DNA of 64,000 nucleotides from an uncultured Lentibacter sp. Lineage in GTDB: Bacteria > Pseudomonadota > Alphaproteobacteria > Rhodobacterales > Rhodobacteraceae. A program made the translations under genes and the position numbers. The DNA lies in the NCBI GenBank assembly GCA_947497495.1, contig CANMGT010000003.1:124001-188000 (forward strand), in the 5' to 3' direction. The notes under the pieces were generated by a model. It did no database searches and had not been told where the DNA came from. It worked only from the letters and a program-made list of their open reading frames with translations. Of this stretch, positions 48,665 through 57,055 are shown in pieces (within the stretch, counting starts at the first letter, position 1; every line of letters begins with the position of its first letter).

Positions 48665-49132
48665 TTGATCCACTTAACAAGACGTCTGTTTGTACTCCTT
48701 TTGGCCGCCACGTGTTTTGCGACAGTTGTGCAGGCCGAGCCGAAAGTCATGTCAGCGAAAGAGGCGTCTCGCGCAGTTGCGGCGGGCGAGATCGTGCTGA
48801 TCGACATTCGTACGCCCAAGGAGTGGGCCGAGAGCGGCGTTGCCAAGGGCGCTTGGCCGATCGATATGGTCTCAAGGGACTTCGGCACGCGCATTCAGGC
48901 GCTTTTGAAGGCCGAGGCGAACAAGCCGATTGCGATTATCTGCGCGACGGGCGGGCGGACGTTGTTTTTACAAAACATCATTTCGCAAAACGGTTTGGGC
49001 GAAGTCTGGGATGTCGGCGAGGGCATGTATGGCTCGCGACACGGACAGGGCTGGCTGAAAGAGAAGCTGCCTCTGGTCAGCGCAGAGGAAGCTTTGGAGG
49101 GGCTGCCTGCGGCCTACCTCTCGGCTTATTGA
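48665..49132 (+). CDS. Rhodanese-like domain protein, exported
   Basis: Signal-like N-term RRLFVLLLAATCFATVVQA; AAGEIVLIDIRTPKEWAESGVAKGAWPIDM; active-site loop CATGGRT. Confidence 0.8.
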   Translation: MIHLTRRLFVLLLAATCFATVVQAEPKVMSAKEASRAVAAGEIVLIDIRTPKEWAESGVAKGAWPIDMVSRDFGTRIQALLKAEANKPIAIICATGGRTLFLQNIISQNGLGEVWDVGEGMYGSRHGQGWLKEKLPLVSAEEALEGLPAAYLSAY

Positions 49133-50262
49133 GCGACCAGCCGCGCGGGAAGATCGGCGAGGTGTTCAACTCCGATCTGGCCGAGGTTGGAGATGATATC
49201 TTTTGTGAACATATCTGTTAGATGCGCTGGGCCTTTCTCGCCCAAGGCCCCCAAGGCATAGTGCCAAGCACGGCCCATCATCACGAAATCGGCGCCAAGA
49301 GCGAGGGCGCGCAACACGTCAAGCCCGCCGCCGATGCCGGAATCAAAGATCAGCGGCAGCGAGGTCGCGGCGCGAATCTGTGGCAGGGCATCTATGCTGG
49401 CTGGGGCCCCGTCAAACTGGCGGCCGGCGTGGTTGGAGACCCAGAGCGCATCAATGCCTTCCTCCTCAAGGCCGCTGATCTGGCGCGCGTCCATCACGCC
49501 TTTGAGGATCAGCGGGCCATCCCAGGCGTCACGCACGCGCCGCACATAAGATATGTCGGGGGATGTGCGCAAAAGATAGCCGATGTGCTCGGTTGAGGGC
49601 AGGTTGCGCATGTCTTTGATATAGTTGTCTAGCAGACGCATCCGAGGCTGGCCTTCGCGGGCGATGCCCAGGGCCCACGCGGGGCGCAGGGCGGTTTGCG
49701 CGAGTATGCGCGGGGTAAACCGCGGCGGTTGGGTGAGGCCGGAGCGTGTCTGGCGTTCGCGGCGCGAGGCGACAGGAACATCAACCGTCAGCGCGAGCGC
49801 TTTGAAGCCCGCGGCCTTCACCCGCTTGACGATGTCTTTCAGCACGGCTTCGTCTTTAGGCGGGTAAAGCTGAAACCAGGCGTTGTCGCCCAAGACAGGC
49901 GCGACATGCTCGGGGGTTTGGCTGGCAACGGTCGAAAGGCAAAAGGGGATATTTGCGCGCGCAGCTTCGGCCGCGAGGAGCCGTTCGGCATTGGGCCAGA
50001 TCAGGCCGGACATGCCAACGGGGGCGATGCCAAAGGGCAGGGCGTAGTCAAGGCCGAGCAGCGATGTTGTGAGGTCTGGTGTTTGGGGGCCATGCAGGAT
50101 CGACGGGTGAAACTGCACCTCTTGGAGTTTTGTAGCGTTGCGGTGGGTTGTGGCCTCAAGGCCTGTGCCACTGTCAAGATATTCGAAGACAAAACGCGGG
50201 ATACGCTGTTCGGCGCGTTTGCGCAGGTCATCTAGGCCGGGGTAGCGAGTGTGTAAATCCAT
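49126..50262 (-). CDS. Alpha-hydroxy-acid oxidizing protein (LldD-type FMN enzyme)
   Basis: MDLHTRYPGLDDLRKRAEQRIPRFVFEYLDSGTGLEATTHRN; LILKGVMDARQISGLEEEGIDALWVSNHAGRQFDGAPASIDALPQI; start at 50262, the ORF-track upstream extension is spurious. Confidence 0.9.
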   Translation of the reverse strand: MDLHTRYPGLDDLRKRAEQRIPRFVFEYLDSGTGLEATTHRNATKLQEVQFHPSILHGPQTPDLTTSLLGLDYALPFGIAPVGMSGLIWPNAERLLAAEAARANIPFCLSTVASQTPEHVAPVLGDNAWFQLYPPKDEAVLKDIVKRVKAAGFKALALTVDVPVASRRERQTRSGLTQPPRFTPRILAQTALRPAWALGIAREGQPRMRLLDNYIKDMRNLPSTEHIGYLLRTSPDISYVRRVRDAWDGPLILKGVMDARQISGLEEEGIDALWVSNHAGRQFDGAPASIDALPQIRAATSLPLIFDSGIGGGLDVLRALALGADFVMMGRAWHYALGALGEKGPAHLTDMFTKDIISNLGQIGVEHLADLPARLVAQ

Positions 50263-50393
50263 GTTGGCTATAGAGCGAAGTGGTGCGGGATTTGTCCAGA
50301 GCGAAGTTTGGCGCCGTGCTTGCGCACGCCGTGGTGGTGGGCTGTGCCTACTTGAAGGCTCATGTGGGGGCCAGCCCCTACACACAGGCCTAA

Positions 50394-50442
50394 GTGTGGG
50401 CAAGCCCCCACACCCCTCGGGATATTTAAAGCGAAAAGAAAG
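50394..50442 (+). repeat. Short intergenic element: GTGTGGG-CAAGCC-CCCACAC hairpin followed by CCTCGGGATATTTAAAGCGAAAAGAAAG
   Basis: Inverted repeat plus conserved GGATATTT core and A/G-rich tail. Confidence 0.6.
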
Positions 50443-50521
50443 GGAAAAGAGGCGCGTTGGCGGGAACACAAGGCGAACATTGCTTTGACACGCGGCGCGA
50501 AATTGGTAGGAAGGGGGCCAA

Positions 50522-52888
50522 GTGAGGCGCAACAAGAGAAGTGGCAGAAACGTGGTATCCCTATCTGAGAGAGCGCTCGCGCAACGGCCGACACCGTATC
50601 TGGACGAGTTGAACCCTGCGCAGCGCGAAGCTGTCGAGACGCTGGACGGGCCTGTCTTGATGCTCGCGGGGGCTGGCACGGGCAAGACCAAGGCGCTGAC
50701 CACGCGGATTGTGCACTTGCTGAACACGGGTCGTGCGCAGCCCAACGAGATTTTGGCGGTAACCTTTACCAACAAGGCGGCGCGAGAGATGAAGCTCAGG
50801 GTGGCGCGCCTGATGCAGCGCGACGTTGAGGGCATGCCTTGGATGGGCACATTTCACTCGATCTGCGTGAAGATATTGCGCCGCCACGCCGAGCTTGCGG
50901 GTCTGAAGAGCAATTTCACCATTCTGGATACGGATGACCAGCTGCGGCTTTTAAAGCAACTGGTGCAGGCCGAGCAGATTGACGACAAGCGCTGGCCTGC
51001 GCGGATGCTGGCGGGGATCATCGACAGTTGGAAGAACCGCGCGTGGACGCCTGAAAACCTGCCTGCGGGCGAAGGCAGCGCCTATAACGGGCGCGGGGCA
51101 GAGCTTTATGCGCAATACCAGCGGCGCTTGCTTGAGTTGAACGCTGTTGATTTTGGCGACTTGCTTTTGCATGTCGTGACGGTTTTCCAGAAGAACGACG
51201 ACATTTTGCAGCAATATCAACGCTGGTTCAAATACGTGCTGGTGGACGAGTATCAAGACACCAACGTGGCGCAGTATTTGTGGCTGAGGCTGCTCGCGGG
51301 CGGGCATAAGAACATCTGTTGTGTAGGCGATGATGACCAGTCGATCTATGGCTGGCGCGGTGCGGAGGTGGGCAACATCCTGAGGTTTGAAAAGGATTTT
51401 CCGGGAGCGAAAGTTGTTCGGCTGGAGCAGAACTACCGCTCGACGCCGCATATCCTGGCGGCCGCGTCGGGCGTGATCGCGGGCAACGAAAACCGGCTTG
51501 GCAAGGAGCTTTGGACCCAATCTGAAGGCGGCGAGAAAGTGCGGCTTATCGGCCATTGGGACGGCGAGGAAGAAGCGCGCTGGGTTGGCGAGGAAATCGA
51601 GGCGATGCAGCGTGGCACCCGCGGGCTTGAGAAACTGGGGCTGGACAGTATGGCCATTCTGGTGCGCGCCTCCCATCAGATGCGCGCCTTTGAAGACAGG
51701 TTTCTCACCATCGGCATGCCTTACCGCGTGATTGGCGGGCCGCGGTTTTATGAGCGGCTCGAGATTCGCGATGCCATGGCCTATTTCCGGTTGGTTGTAA
51801 GCCCCGAAGACGACCTTGCCTTTGAGCGAGTGGTCAACACGCCCAAGCGTGGGCTTGGCGATGTAGCGCAAAAGAAGATGCAAGTCGCAGCGCGCGAGAA
51901 TTTTCTGCCGCTCACTGGAGGCGCACGGCATTTGCTCGAGGCAAAGGGGCTTGGCGGAAAGGGCGCTGTGGAACTGGCGCGATTTTTGGACAACCTCGAG
52001 CGCTGGCGGGCGCTGGCGAGCCAGCCACAAGCCAGCCATGTCGAGCTGGCCGAGATCATCCTTGATGAAAGCGGCTACACCGAGATGTGGCAGAACGACA
52101 AGTCGCCAGAGGCCCCCGGACGGCTGGAAAACCTCAAGGAGCTTGTGAAAGCTCTGGAGCAGTTTGAGAACTTGCAAGGGTTTCTCGAGCACGTCAGCCT
52201 GATCATGGACAATGAACAGGGCGAAGACGAAGAGAAAGTGAGCATCATGACGCTGCACGCTGCCAAGGGTCTCGAGTTTCCGGCGGTGTTCTTGCCCGGT
52301 TGGGAGGAGGGGCTGTTCCCCTCGCAACGCTCGATGGACGAAAGCGGCATCAAGGGCCTCGAGGAAGAGCGCCGGCTGGCCTATGTGGGCATCACCCGCG
52401 CTGAAGAAATCTGCACGATATCTTTTGCCGGCAACCGGCTTGTCTATGGGCAGTGGCAAAGCCAGATGCCGAGCCGCTTTATTGACGAGCTGCCCGAGGC
52501 GCATGTTGATGTACTGACACCACCCGGCCTATACGGCGGCAACTATGGCGCTGCGCAGCCGTCTGCACAGTTTACGGGGCCCTCAAACCTTGAGACAGCG
52601 GTTTCAGAGGCAAACGTCTACAACTCTCCGGGGTGGCGGCGCATGCAAGCCAATGCGGCCCAACGCGGGGCGAGCCAGCCGAAAGCAAAGAGCAATCTCG
52701 TGATCGACGCGGTGGCCGTCTCTGCGTTTACGGAGGGCGAGCGCGTGTTTCACACCAAGTTCGGCTACGGCGAGATCATCGCAGTCGAGGGCGACAAACT
52801 TGAGATCGCCTTTGACAAGGCGGGCACCAAGAAAGTTGTCTCGCGCTTCATTGTTGCGGCAGCGGATGCGGGCAACATACCGTTCTAA
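50522..52888 (+). CDS. uvrD: UvrD/PcrA-type ATP-dependent DNA helicase
   Basis: LNPAQREAVETLDGPVLMLAGAGTGKTKALTTRIVHLL; VLVDEYQDTNVAQYLWL; CCVGDDDQSIYGWRGAEVGNIL; VSIMTLHAAKGLEFPAVFLPGWEEGLFPSQRS; exact start uncertain. Confidence 0.94.
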   Translation: MRRNKRSGRNVVSLSERALAQRPTPYLDELNPAQREAVETLDGPVLMLAGAGTGKTKALTTRIVHLLNTGRAQPNEILAVTFTNKAAREMKLRVARLMQRDVEGMPWMGTFHSICVKILRRHAELAGLKSNFTILDTDDQLRLLKQLVQAEQIDDKRWPARMLAGIIDSWKNRAWTPENLPAGEGSAYNGRGAELYAQYQRRLLELNAVDFGDLLLHVVTVFQKNDDILQQYQRWFKYVLVDEYQDTNVAQYLWLRLLAGGHKNICCVGDDDQSIYGWRGAEVGNILRFEKDFPGAKVVRLEQNYRSTPHILAAASGVIAGNENRLGKELWTQSEGGEKVRLIGHWDGEEEARWVGEEIEAMQRGTRGLEKLGLDSMAILVRASHQMRAFEDRFLTIGMPYRVIGGPRFYERLEIRDAMAYFRLVVSPEDDLAFERVVNTPKRGLGDVAQKKMQVAARENFLPLTGGARHLLEAKGLGGKGAVELARFLDNLERWRALASQPQASHVELAEIILDESGYTEMWQNDKSPEAPGRLENLKELVKALEQFENLQGFLEHVSLIMDNEQGEDEEKVSIMTLHAAKGLEFPAVFLPGWEEGLFPSQRSMDESGIKGLEEERRLAYVGITRAEEICTISFAGNRLVYGQWQSQMPSRFIDELPEAHVDVLTPPGLYGGNYGAAQPSAQFTGPSNLETAVSEANVYNSPGWRRMQANAAQRGASQPKAKSNLVIDAVAVSAFTEGERVFHTKFGYGEIIAVEGDKLEIAFDKAGTKKVVSRFIVAAADAGNIPF

Positions 52889-52901
52889 ACTTGGGCGTTA
52901 G

Positions 52902-52945
52902 ACAAAAAATGGCGGCGAACCTAAAGGGAGGAGAGGTTCGCCGCC
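52902..52945 (-). ncRNA. CcsR-type sRNA hairpin 3 (terminator-proximal)
   Basis: Reverse complement GGCGGCGAACCTCTCCTCCCTTTAGGTTCGCCGCC + ATTTTTTGT: 12-bp stem, CUCCUCCC loop, U-tract. Confidence 0.85.
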
Positions 52946-52952
52946 GTATAAT

Positions 52953-52982
52953 GTACCGGTAAAAGGGAGGAGAAACCGGCAC
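52953..52982 (-). ncRNA. CcsR-type sRNA hairpin 2
   Basis: Reverse complement GTGCCGGTTTCTCCTCCCTTTTACCGGTAC: stem with CUCCUCCC loop. Confidence 0.83.
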
Positions 52983-52990
52983 AAATTTTT

Positions 52991-53020
52991 GCGTGGACAA
53001 AAGGGAGGAGAAACCCACGC
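52991..53020 (-). ncRNA. CcsR-type sRNA hairpin 1
   Basis: Reverse complement GCGTGGGTTTCTCCTCCCTTTTGTCCACGC: stem with CUCCUCCC loop; 17 bp after the DUF1127 stop codon. Confidence 0.83.
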
Positions 53021-53037
53021 AATCTCGGAAAGTCGTG

Positions 53038-53265
53038 TTAGCCGTAGACGGCCATGTAAGCTGTGGCGCGGATGGCTGAACGTGTGAGGCCCAGATCAGC
53101 CAGCTCGTGTGAGCTCAGCGCTGACAGCTCGGAAACTGTTTTGCGATACTGGCGGTTCAGTTTGACTGTCTCACCAACATTCATTGTCGCCGAAACGGCT
53201 TTGCCGATGGTTGAGGCAATTGCCATACCAACTGCGCCGGATGTGTTTGTTAAAACGTAGTTCAT
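53038..53265 (-). CDS. DUF1127 domain protein (CcaA-like, host gene of CcsR sRNAs)
   Basis: YRKTVSELSALSSHELADLGLTRSAIRATAYMAVYG; followed by CCUCCUCCC hairpins as at the R. sphaeroides ccaA-ccsR locus. Confidence 0.88.
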   Translation of the reverse strand: MNYVLTNTSGAVGMAIASTIGKAVSATMNVGETVKLNRQYRKTVSELSALSSHELADLGLTRSAIRATAYMAVYG

Positions 53266-53362
53266 ATCTCGTTACTCACTTGTGTGACTAAGTTTGTGTC
53301 TGTGTTGAGTGTTATTTAGGGGAATGCTGCAGGTGCGAAAAGGGGGCGAATGTGCAATGCCG

Positions 53363-53381
53363 CTATGCAGCATTTGCATAG
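53363..53381. promoter_or_regulatory. Inverted repeat CTATGCA-GCATT-TGCATAG between DUF1127 and mrp genes
   Basis: 7-bp perfect arms, 5-nt spacer. Confidence 0.55.
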
Positions 53382-53485
53382 TTGACCTTGAGTAAGTTGT
53401 TGAAGACATTACGCCTTAAAGATGTTTCTCCTTGTAATCTTTGGCCCAAGGCGCACCTATGCTGCGAAGAATAAGGAAGAAAACT

Positions 53486-54541
53486 ATGGCGACAAAAGAA
53501 GATGTGCTGGCCGAACTGGGCCGATTGCAACTGCCTGACGGGCGCGACCTTGTTTCAGCGGGCATGGTGCGCGCGCTGGCGGTTGAAGGGGCGGTTGCGC
53601 GCTTCGTCATCGAGGCCGCAAGCCCAGAAGACGCACGCCAGATGGAGCCGATCCGGCAAGCGGCTGTAGAACTTGTGCAAAAGCTTGACGGTATCAGCGA
53701 AGTTTCGGCTGTGCTGACGGCGCATGAGGCAAAGCCTGCGGCTAAAGCCCCGCCCAAGCTTTCCGTTGGCGGGCATCCCGATCCGAAACGCAAAGACATT
53801 CGGCCCAAAGACGTGCAGCGCGTCATCGCTGTCGGCTCGGGGAAGGGCGGTGTCGGCAAGTCAACCGTCAGCGTTAACCTCGCGGTGGCGCTTGCCCGAG
53901 AGGGGCTGAAGGTTGGCTTGCTTGATGCCGACTTTTACGGCCCCAGCCAGCCGCGCATGTTGGGGGTGAACAAACGGCCCGGCCAAAGCCCTGACGGGCT
54001 GATCGATCCGCCCGAGGCATTTGGCATCAAGATGATGTCGATCGGCCTGATGGTTGATGAAAAGCAGGCACTTGTCTGGCGCGGGCCAATGCTTATGGGC
54101 GCGATCCAGCAGATGCTGGGCGACGTGGACTGGGGCACACTTGATGTGCTGATCCTTGATCTGCCGCCGGGCACAGGCGATGTGCAACTCACTCTGGGCC
54201 AGCAAAAAGTGCTCGACGGGGCTGTTATTGTCTCAACCCCGCAGGACGTGGCGCTGATAGATGCGCGCAAAGCGATAGATATGTTCGAGAAGCTCAGCAT
54301 TCCGGTGCTGGGGCTGGTTGAGAACATGTCGCTCTATATATGCCCCGCGTGTGGGCATGAGGCGCATCTGTTTGGTCATGGCGGCGTTGGCGCGGAAGCC
54401 AAGACCATGGGCGTGCCGCTTCTGGCGCAACTGCCGATAGACTTGGACACCCGCCTTGGTGGCGACGCAGGCACACCCGTCGCGGCGGGCGAGGGGGCTG
54501 CGGCCGATCTTTACCGTGAATTGGCGCGAAAACTGGTCTAG
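53486..54541 (+). CDS. apbC: Mrp/NBP35 family Fe-S carrier ATPase
   Basis: VIAVGSGKGGVGKSTVSVNLAVALAREGLKVGLLDADFYGPSQPRMLG; NMSLYICPACGHEAHLFGHGG (CxxC). Confidence 0.93.
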   Translation: MATKEDVLAELGRLQLPDGRDLVSAGMVRALAVEGAVARFVIEAASPEDARQMEPIRQAAVELVQKLDGISEVSAVLTAHEAKPAAKAPPKLSVGGHPDPKRKDIRPKDVQRVIAVGSGKGGVGKSTVSVNLAVALAREGLKVGLLDADFYGPSQPRMLGVNKRPGQSPDGLIDPPEAFGIKMMSIGLMVDEKQALVWRGPMLMGAIQQMLGDVDWGTLDVLILDLPPGTGDVQLTLGQQKVLDGAVIVSTPQDVALIDARKAIDMFEKLSIPVLGLVENMSLYICPACGHEAHLFGHGGVGAEAKTMGVPLLAQLPIDLDTRLGGDAGTPVAAGEGAAADLYRELARKLV

Positions 54542-54732
54542 GCTAGAGCAAAACAGCAAAATGCTGGGAAAGCATGGGAGCGCGCATGGGAAACCATGGG
54601 CGCTCTTTGTTTTTTGGCGCTCAAAAAAGCGAATCAAAGCGCCTCCAGCTGGTGGAATTGGTGGTATTCTCGAAATTTTCGCCTGTTCGGGGTCGGCTTT
54701 TGAGCCTGACTTACATGTGATGGCAAAATAAA

Positions 54733-54756
54733 TGGGATTTTGTGGGCGCTTTGGCA
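54733..54756 (+). promoter_or_regulatory. Candidate MraZ-box array (TGGGN direct repeats)
   Basis: TGGGATTTTGTGGGCGCTTTGGCA: TGGGA at 54733, TGGGC at 54743 (5-nt spacer), degenerate TGGCA at 54752. Confidence 0.45.
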
Positions 54757-54939
54757 GTGGCGCATCTGGGCACTACATTTAGTAGTAAGTGGGCGGGCTT
54801 CCGCCACAATTGGTGAGAAATTGGCTCGAACTCTCTACTACATCTAGTTTTTCAGGGAGCTGAAAGCTATATGATGTAGGATATCCCAAATTTTTCTATT
54901 GATTACCATGTAATCCCATCGTATCCCTAGTTCACAAGA

Positions 54940-55149
54940 TGAGGTTGGAGACAAAGGGGCGCTAAACGACCCCGAACATAAAAACTCCAAGTCAGGTTTC
55001 ATACAGGCACCGACTTCATCAGAACGAAGAGATCCGGCGCGCGGGCGAGCAGACATCCCCCCAGGTGGCGCGCGCAGCTGGACACCCCGCAACGCGGGAC
55101 GAGGGCGGCGGTTGATCAGTGGCAGCAGATCAACCGCCGTTTCCTTTTC
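54940..55149 (+). ncRNA. UpsM-like sRNA / mraZ 5' leader with intrinsic terminator
   Basis: Structured leader upstream of mraZ, same synteny as R. sphaeroides UpsM; ends in a 12-bp hairpin and T-rich tail. 5' end estimated. Confidence 0.65.
55106..55149 (+). terminator. Intrinsic terminator/attenuator in mraZ leader
   Basis: CGGCGGTTGATC-AGTGGCAGCA-GATCAACCGCCG followed by TTTCCTTTTC. Confidence 0.88.
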
Positions 55150-55191
55150 AAAGGCACGAATTTTGGGGAAACGATAGAGAGGCGGCCCACA

Positions 55192-55710
55192 GTGGTTGTT
55201 AGATTTCGCGGCGAAAGCCACCATAAGGTGGATGCGAAGGGGCGGGTGTCAATCCCAGCCTCTTTTCGGCGTGTTCTCGAAGCCTCTGATCCGAATTTTC
55301 GCGAAGGCGACACGCCCGAGCTGGTGATTGTTTACGGTGATCACCGCCGCGCTTTTCTGGAATGCTATACTGTCGAGGCTATCAACGAAGTTGACGAGAA
55401 GATCGCTTCTCTCCCGCGGGGCAGCACCGAACGCAAAATCTTGCAACGCCTCTTTCAGGGCCAAAGCTTGCCAACAAGCGTAGACGAGACGGGCCGCCTT
55501 GTGCTGCCGCTCAAGCTGCGCGAGAAAATCGGCCTTGATAAGGAAGCCTTTTTCATAGCTGCCGGGGATACCTTTCAGATCTGGAAGCCGGAGACCTATG
55601 AGAAAGAAGAACTGGCGAAGACCGAAGAGTTCCTTGATGAGCTGCCAGACGATTTTGATCCGCTAATTTACCTTGACCAAGCAGCGGATAAGGCGAGCAG
55701 AGAGGGCTAG
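55192..55710 (+). CDS. mraZ: Division/cell wall cluster transcriptional repressor MraZ
   Basis: [28 protein letters not shown]...[43 protein letters not shown] start. Confidence 0.95.
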   Translation: MVVRFRGESHHKVDAKGRVSIPASFRRVLEASDPNFREGDTPELVIVYGDHRRAFLECYTVEAINEVDEKIASLPRGSTERKILQRLFQGQSLPTSVDETGRLVLPLKLREKIGLDKEAFFIAAGDTFQIWKPETYEKEELAKTEEFLDELPDDFDPLIYLDQAADKASREG

Positions 55711-55715
55711 AGACG

Positions 55716-56705
55716 ATGACAGCTGCCGCTTCAGACCGCCCTCACATTCCTGTCTTACTTGACGCCATTTTGCAGCGTGTCGCCCCCGTTGGCGGCATCT
55801 GGATTGATGGCACCATGGGAGCTGGCGGCTACACGCGCGGGTTTCTTGAAGCGGGTGCCGACAAGGTAATCGGGATCGACCGCGACCCGCTGGCGCATGA
55901 AATGGCGCGCGACTGGGGCGCCGTCTATGGCGACAGGCTTGAACTCGCGCAAACCGTTTTCTCAAAACTTGATGACGTGGCGCAGGGTGTTGACGGCGTC
56001 GTGCTCGATTTGGGCGTAAGCTCCATGCAGCTAGACCGCGCCGAGCGGGGCTTTTCGTTTATGAAAGACGGCCCTCTGGACATGCGGATGAGCCAGCAAG
56101 GCCGCTCTGCCCGCGACATTGTCAACGAAGACAGTGAAGAGCAAATTGCTGATATTCTTTATCTTTTCGGTGAAGAACGTGCCTCTCGCCGTATCGCACG
56201 TGCGATTGGCAAAGCGCGCGAAGCTGCGCCGATAGAAACGACAGCTCAGCTCGTCGAGATCATCGAAAGCGTGATGCCGCGCAACAAGAAACCGGGCCAA
56301 AGCCATGTCGCGACGCGCAGCTTTCAAGCGCTGCGCATTGCTGTGAACAACGAATTTGACGAGCTTGTCGAAGGCCTGCAAGCCGCTGAGCGCGCGTTAA
56401 AGCCGGGCGGCATTCTCGCGGTTGTATCGTTTCACTCGTCCGAAGACCGCGTTGTAAAGCGCTTCTTGCGCGAACGCGCTGGCCTTGCGGGCGGGGGCAG
56501 CCGCCACGCACCCGTGCAAGACGTGGCTGAACCGACATTTAAACTGAGTACCAAGAAGGCCATCGGGCCTGACGCCGACGAGCTTGCGCAAAACCCGCGC
56601 AGCCGCAGCGCGCTGTTGCGCTTGGCGAGCAGAACAGAGGCGCCTGCACGGGCGGCGACAGCGTCAGAACTTGGCGCGCCGGAATTGGAAAGGCGGGGGG
56701 CATGA
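55716..56705 (+). CDS. rsmH: 16S rRNA (cytosine1402-N4)-methyltransferase
   Basis: [80 protein letters not shown]. Confidence 0.97.
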   Translation: MTAAASDRPHIPVLLDAILQRVAPVGGIWIDGTMGAGGYTRGFLEAGADKVIGIDRDPLAHEMARDWGAVYGDRLELAQTVFSKLDDVAQGVDGVVLDLGVSSMQLDRAERGFSFMKDGPLDMRMSQQGRSARDIVNEDSEEQIADILYLFGEERASRRIARAIGKAREAAPIETTAQLVEIIESVMPRNKKPGQSHVATRSFQALRIAVNNEFDELVEGLQAAERALKPGGILAVVSFHSSEDRVVKRFLRERAGLAGGGSRHAPVQDVAEPTFKLSTKKAIGPDADELAQNPRSRSALLRLASRTEAPARAATASELGAPELERRGA

Positions 56706-57055
56706 GAACAATTATCGTATTGATAACAGCACTTTGTGTGATCGGAAGCGCCTTCTGGGCCTATCACGAAAATTACAAAACGCAGGAAGCCTACAGCCAG
56801 TCTGACCGCTTGCAACGTGACATCGGGGAGGCCCGCGCACGGCTTGCCGTTCTGAAAGCTGAATGGGCCTATCTCAACCGTCCGGACCGACTGCGCGAAT
56901 TGGCCGAACTCAACTTCGAGCGCATCGGCCTTTTACCCCTTGCCCCTGAGCACTTCGGGGCGATCGACGAAGTGGACTACCCCGCAGCCGTTGACGAGCT
57001 GGAGTATGATCTGGACGGCTCGGTTGCTGTTTCAAGCGATGGAGCCGACCAATGA
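56702..57055 (+). CDS. ftsL: Cell division protein FtsL
   Basis: Short bitopic protein between rsmH and fts[25 protein letters not shown] + coiled coil [19 protein letters not shown]. Confidence 0.87.
   Translation: MRTIIVLITALCVIGSAFWAYHENYKTQEAYSQSDRLQRDIGEARARLAVLKAEWAYLNRPDRLRELAELNFERIGLLPLAPEHFGAIDEVDYPAAVDELEYDLDGSVAVSSDGADQ

Noticed and set aside
49126-50850. 574-aa version of the LldD-type protein
   Set aside because: The N-terminal 196 aa are non-homologous-looking and cover an intergenic hairpin region; the internal start at 50262 fits the family.
50951-52504. 517-aa ORF on minus strand antisense to uvrD/pcrA
   Set aside because: Shadow ORF from high-GC codon bias; the plus-strand frame has full helicase motifs.
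52905-53020. CRISPR-like array from the three AAGGGAGGAG repeats
   Set aside because: Repeats are 10-12 bp with unique flanking stems and short irregular spacing; they fit CcsR hairpins. No cas genes.
54940-55149. RNase P RNA or 6S RNA upstream of mraZ
   Set aside because: The conserved RNase P core sequences and the 6S long open-bubble hairpin were not seen; UpsM-like synteny fits better.
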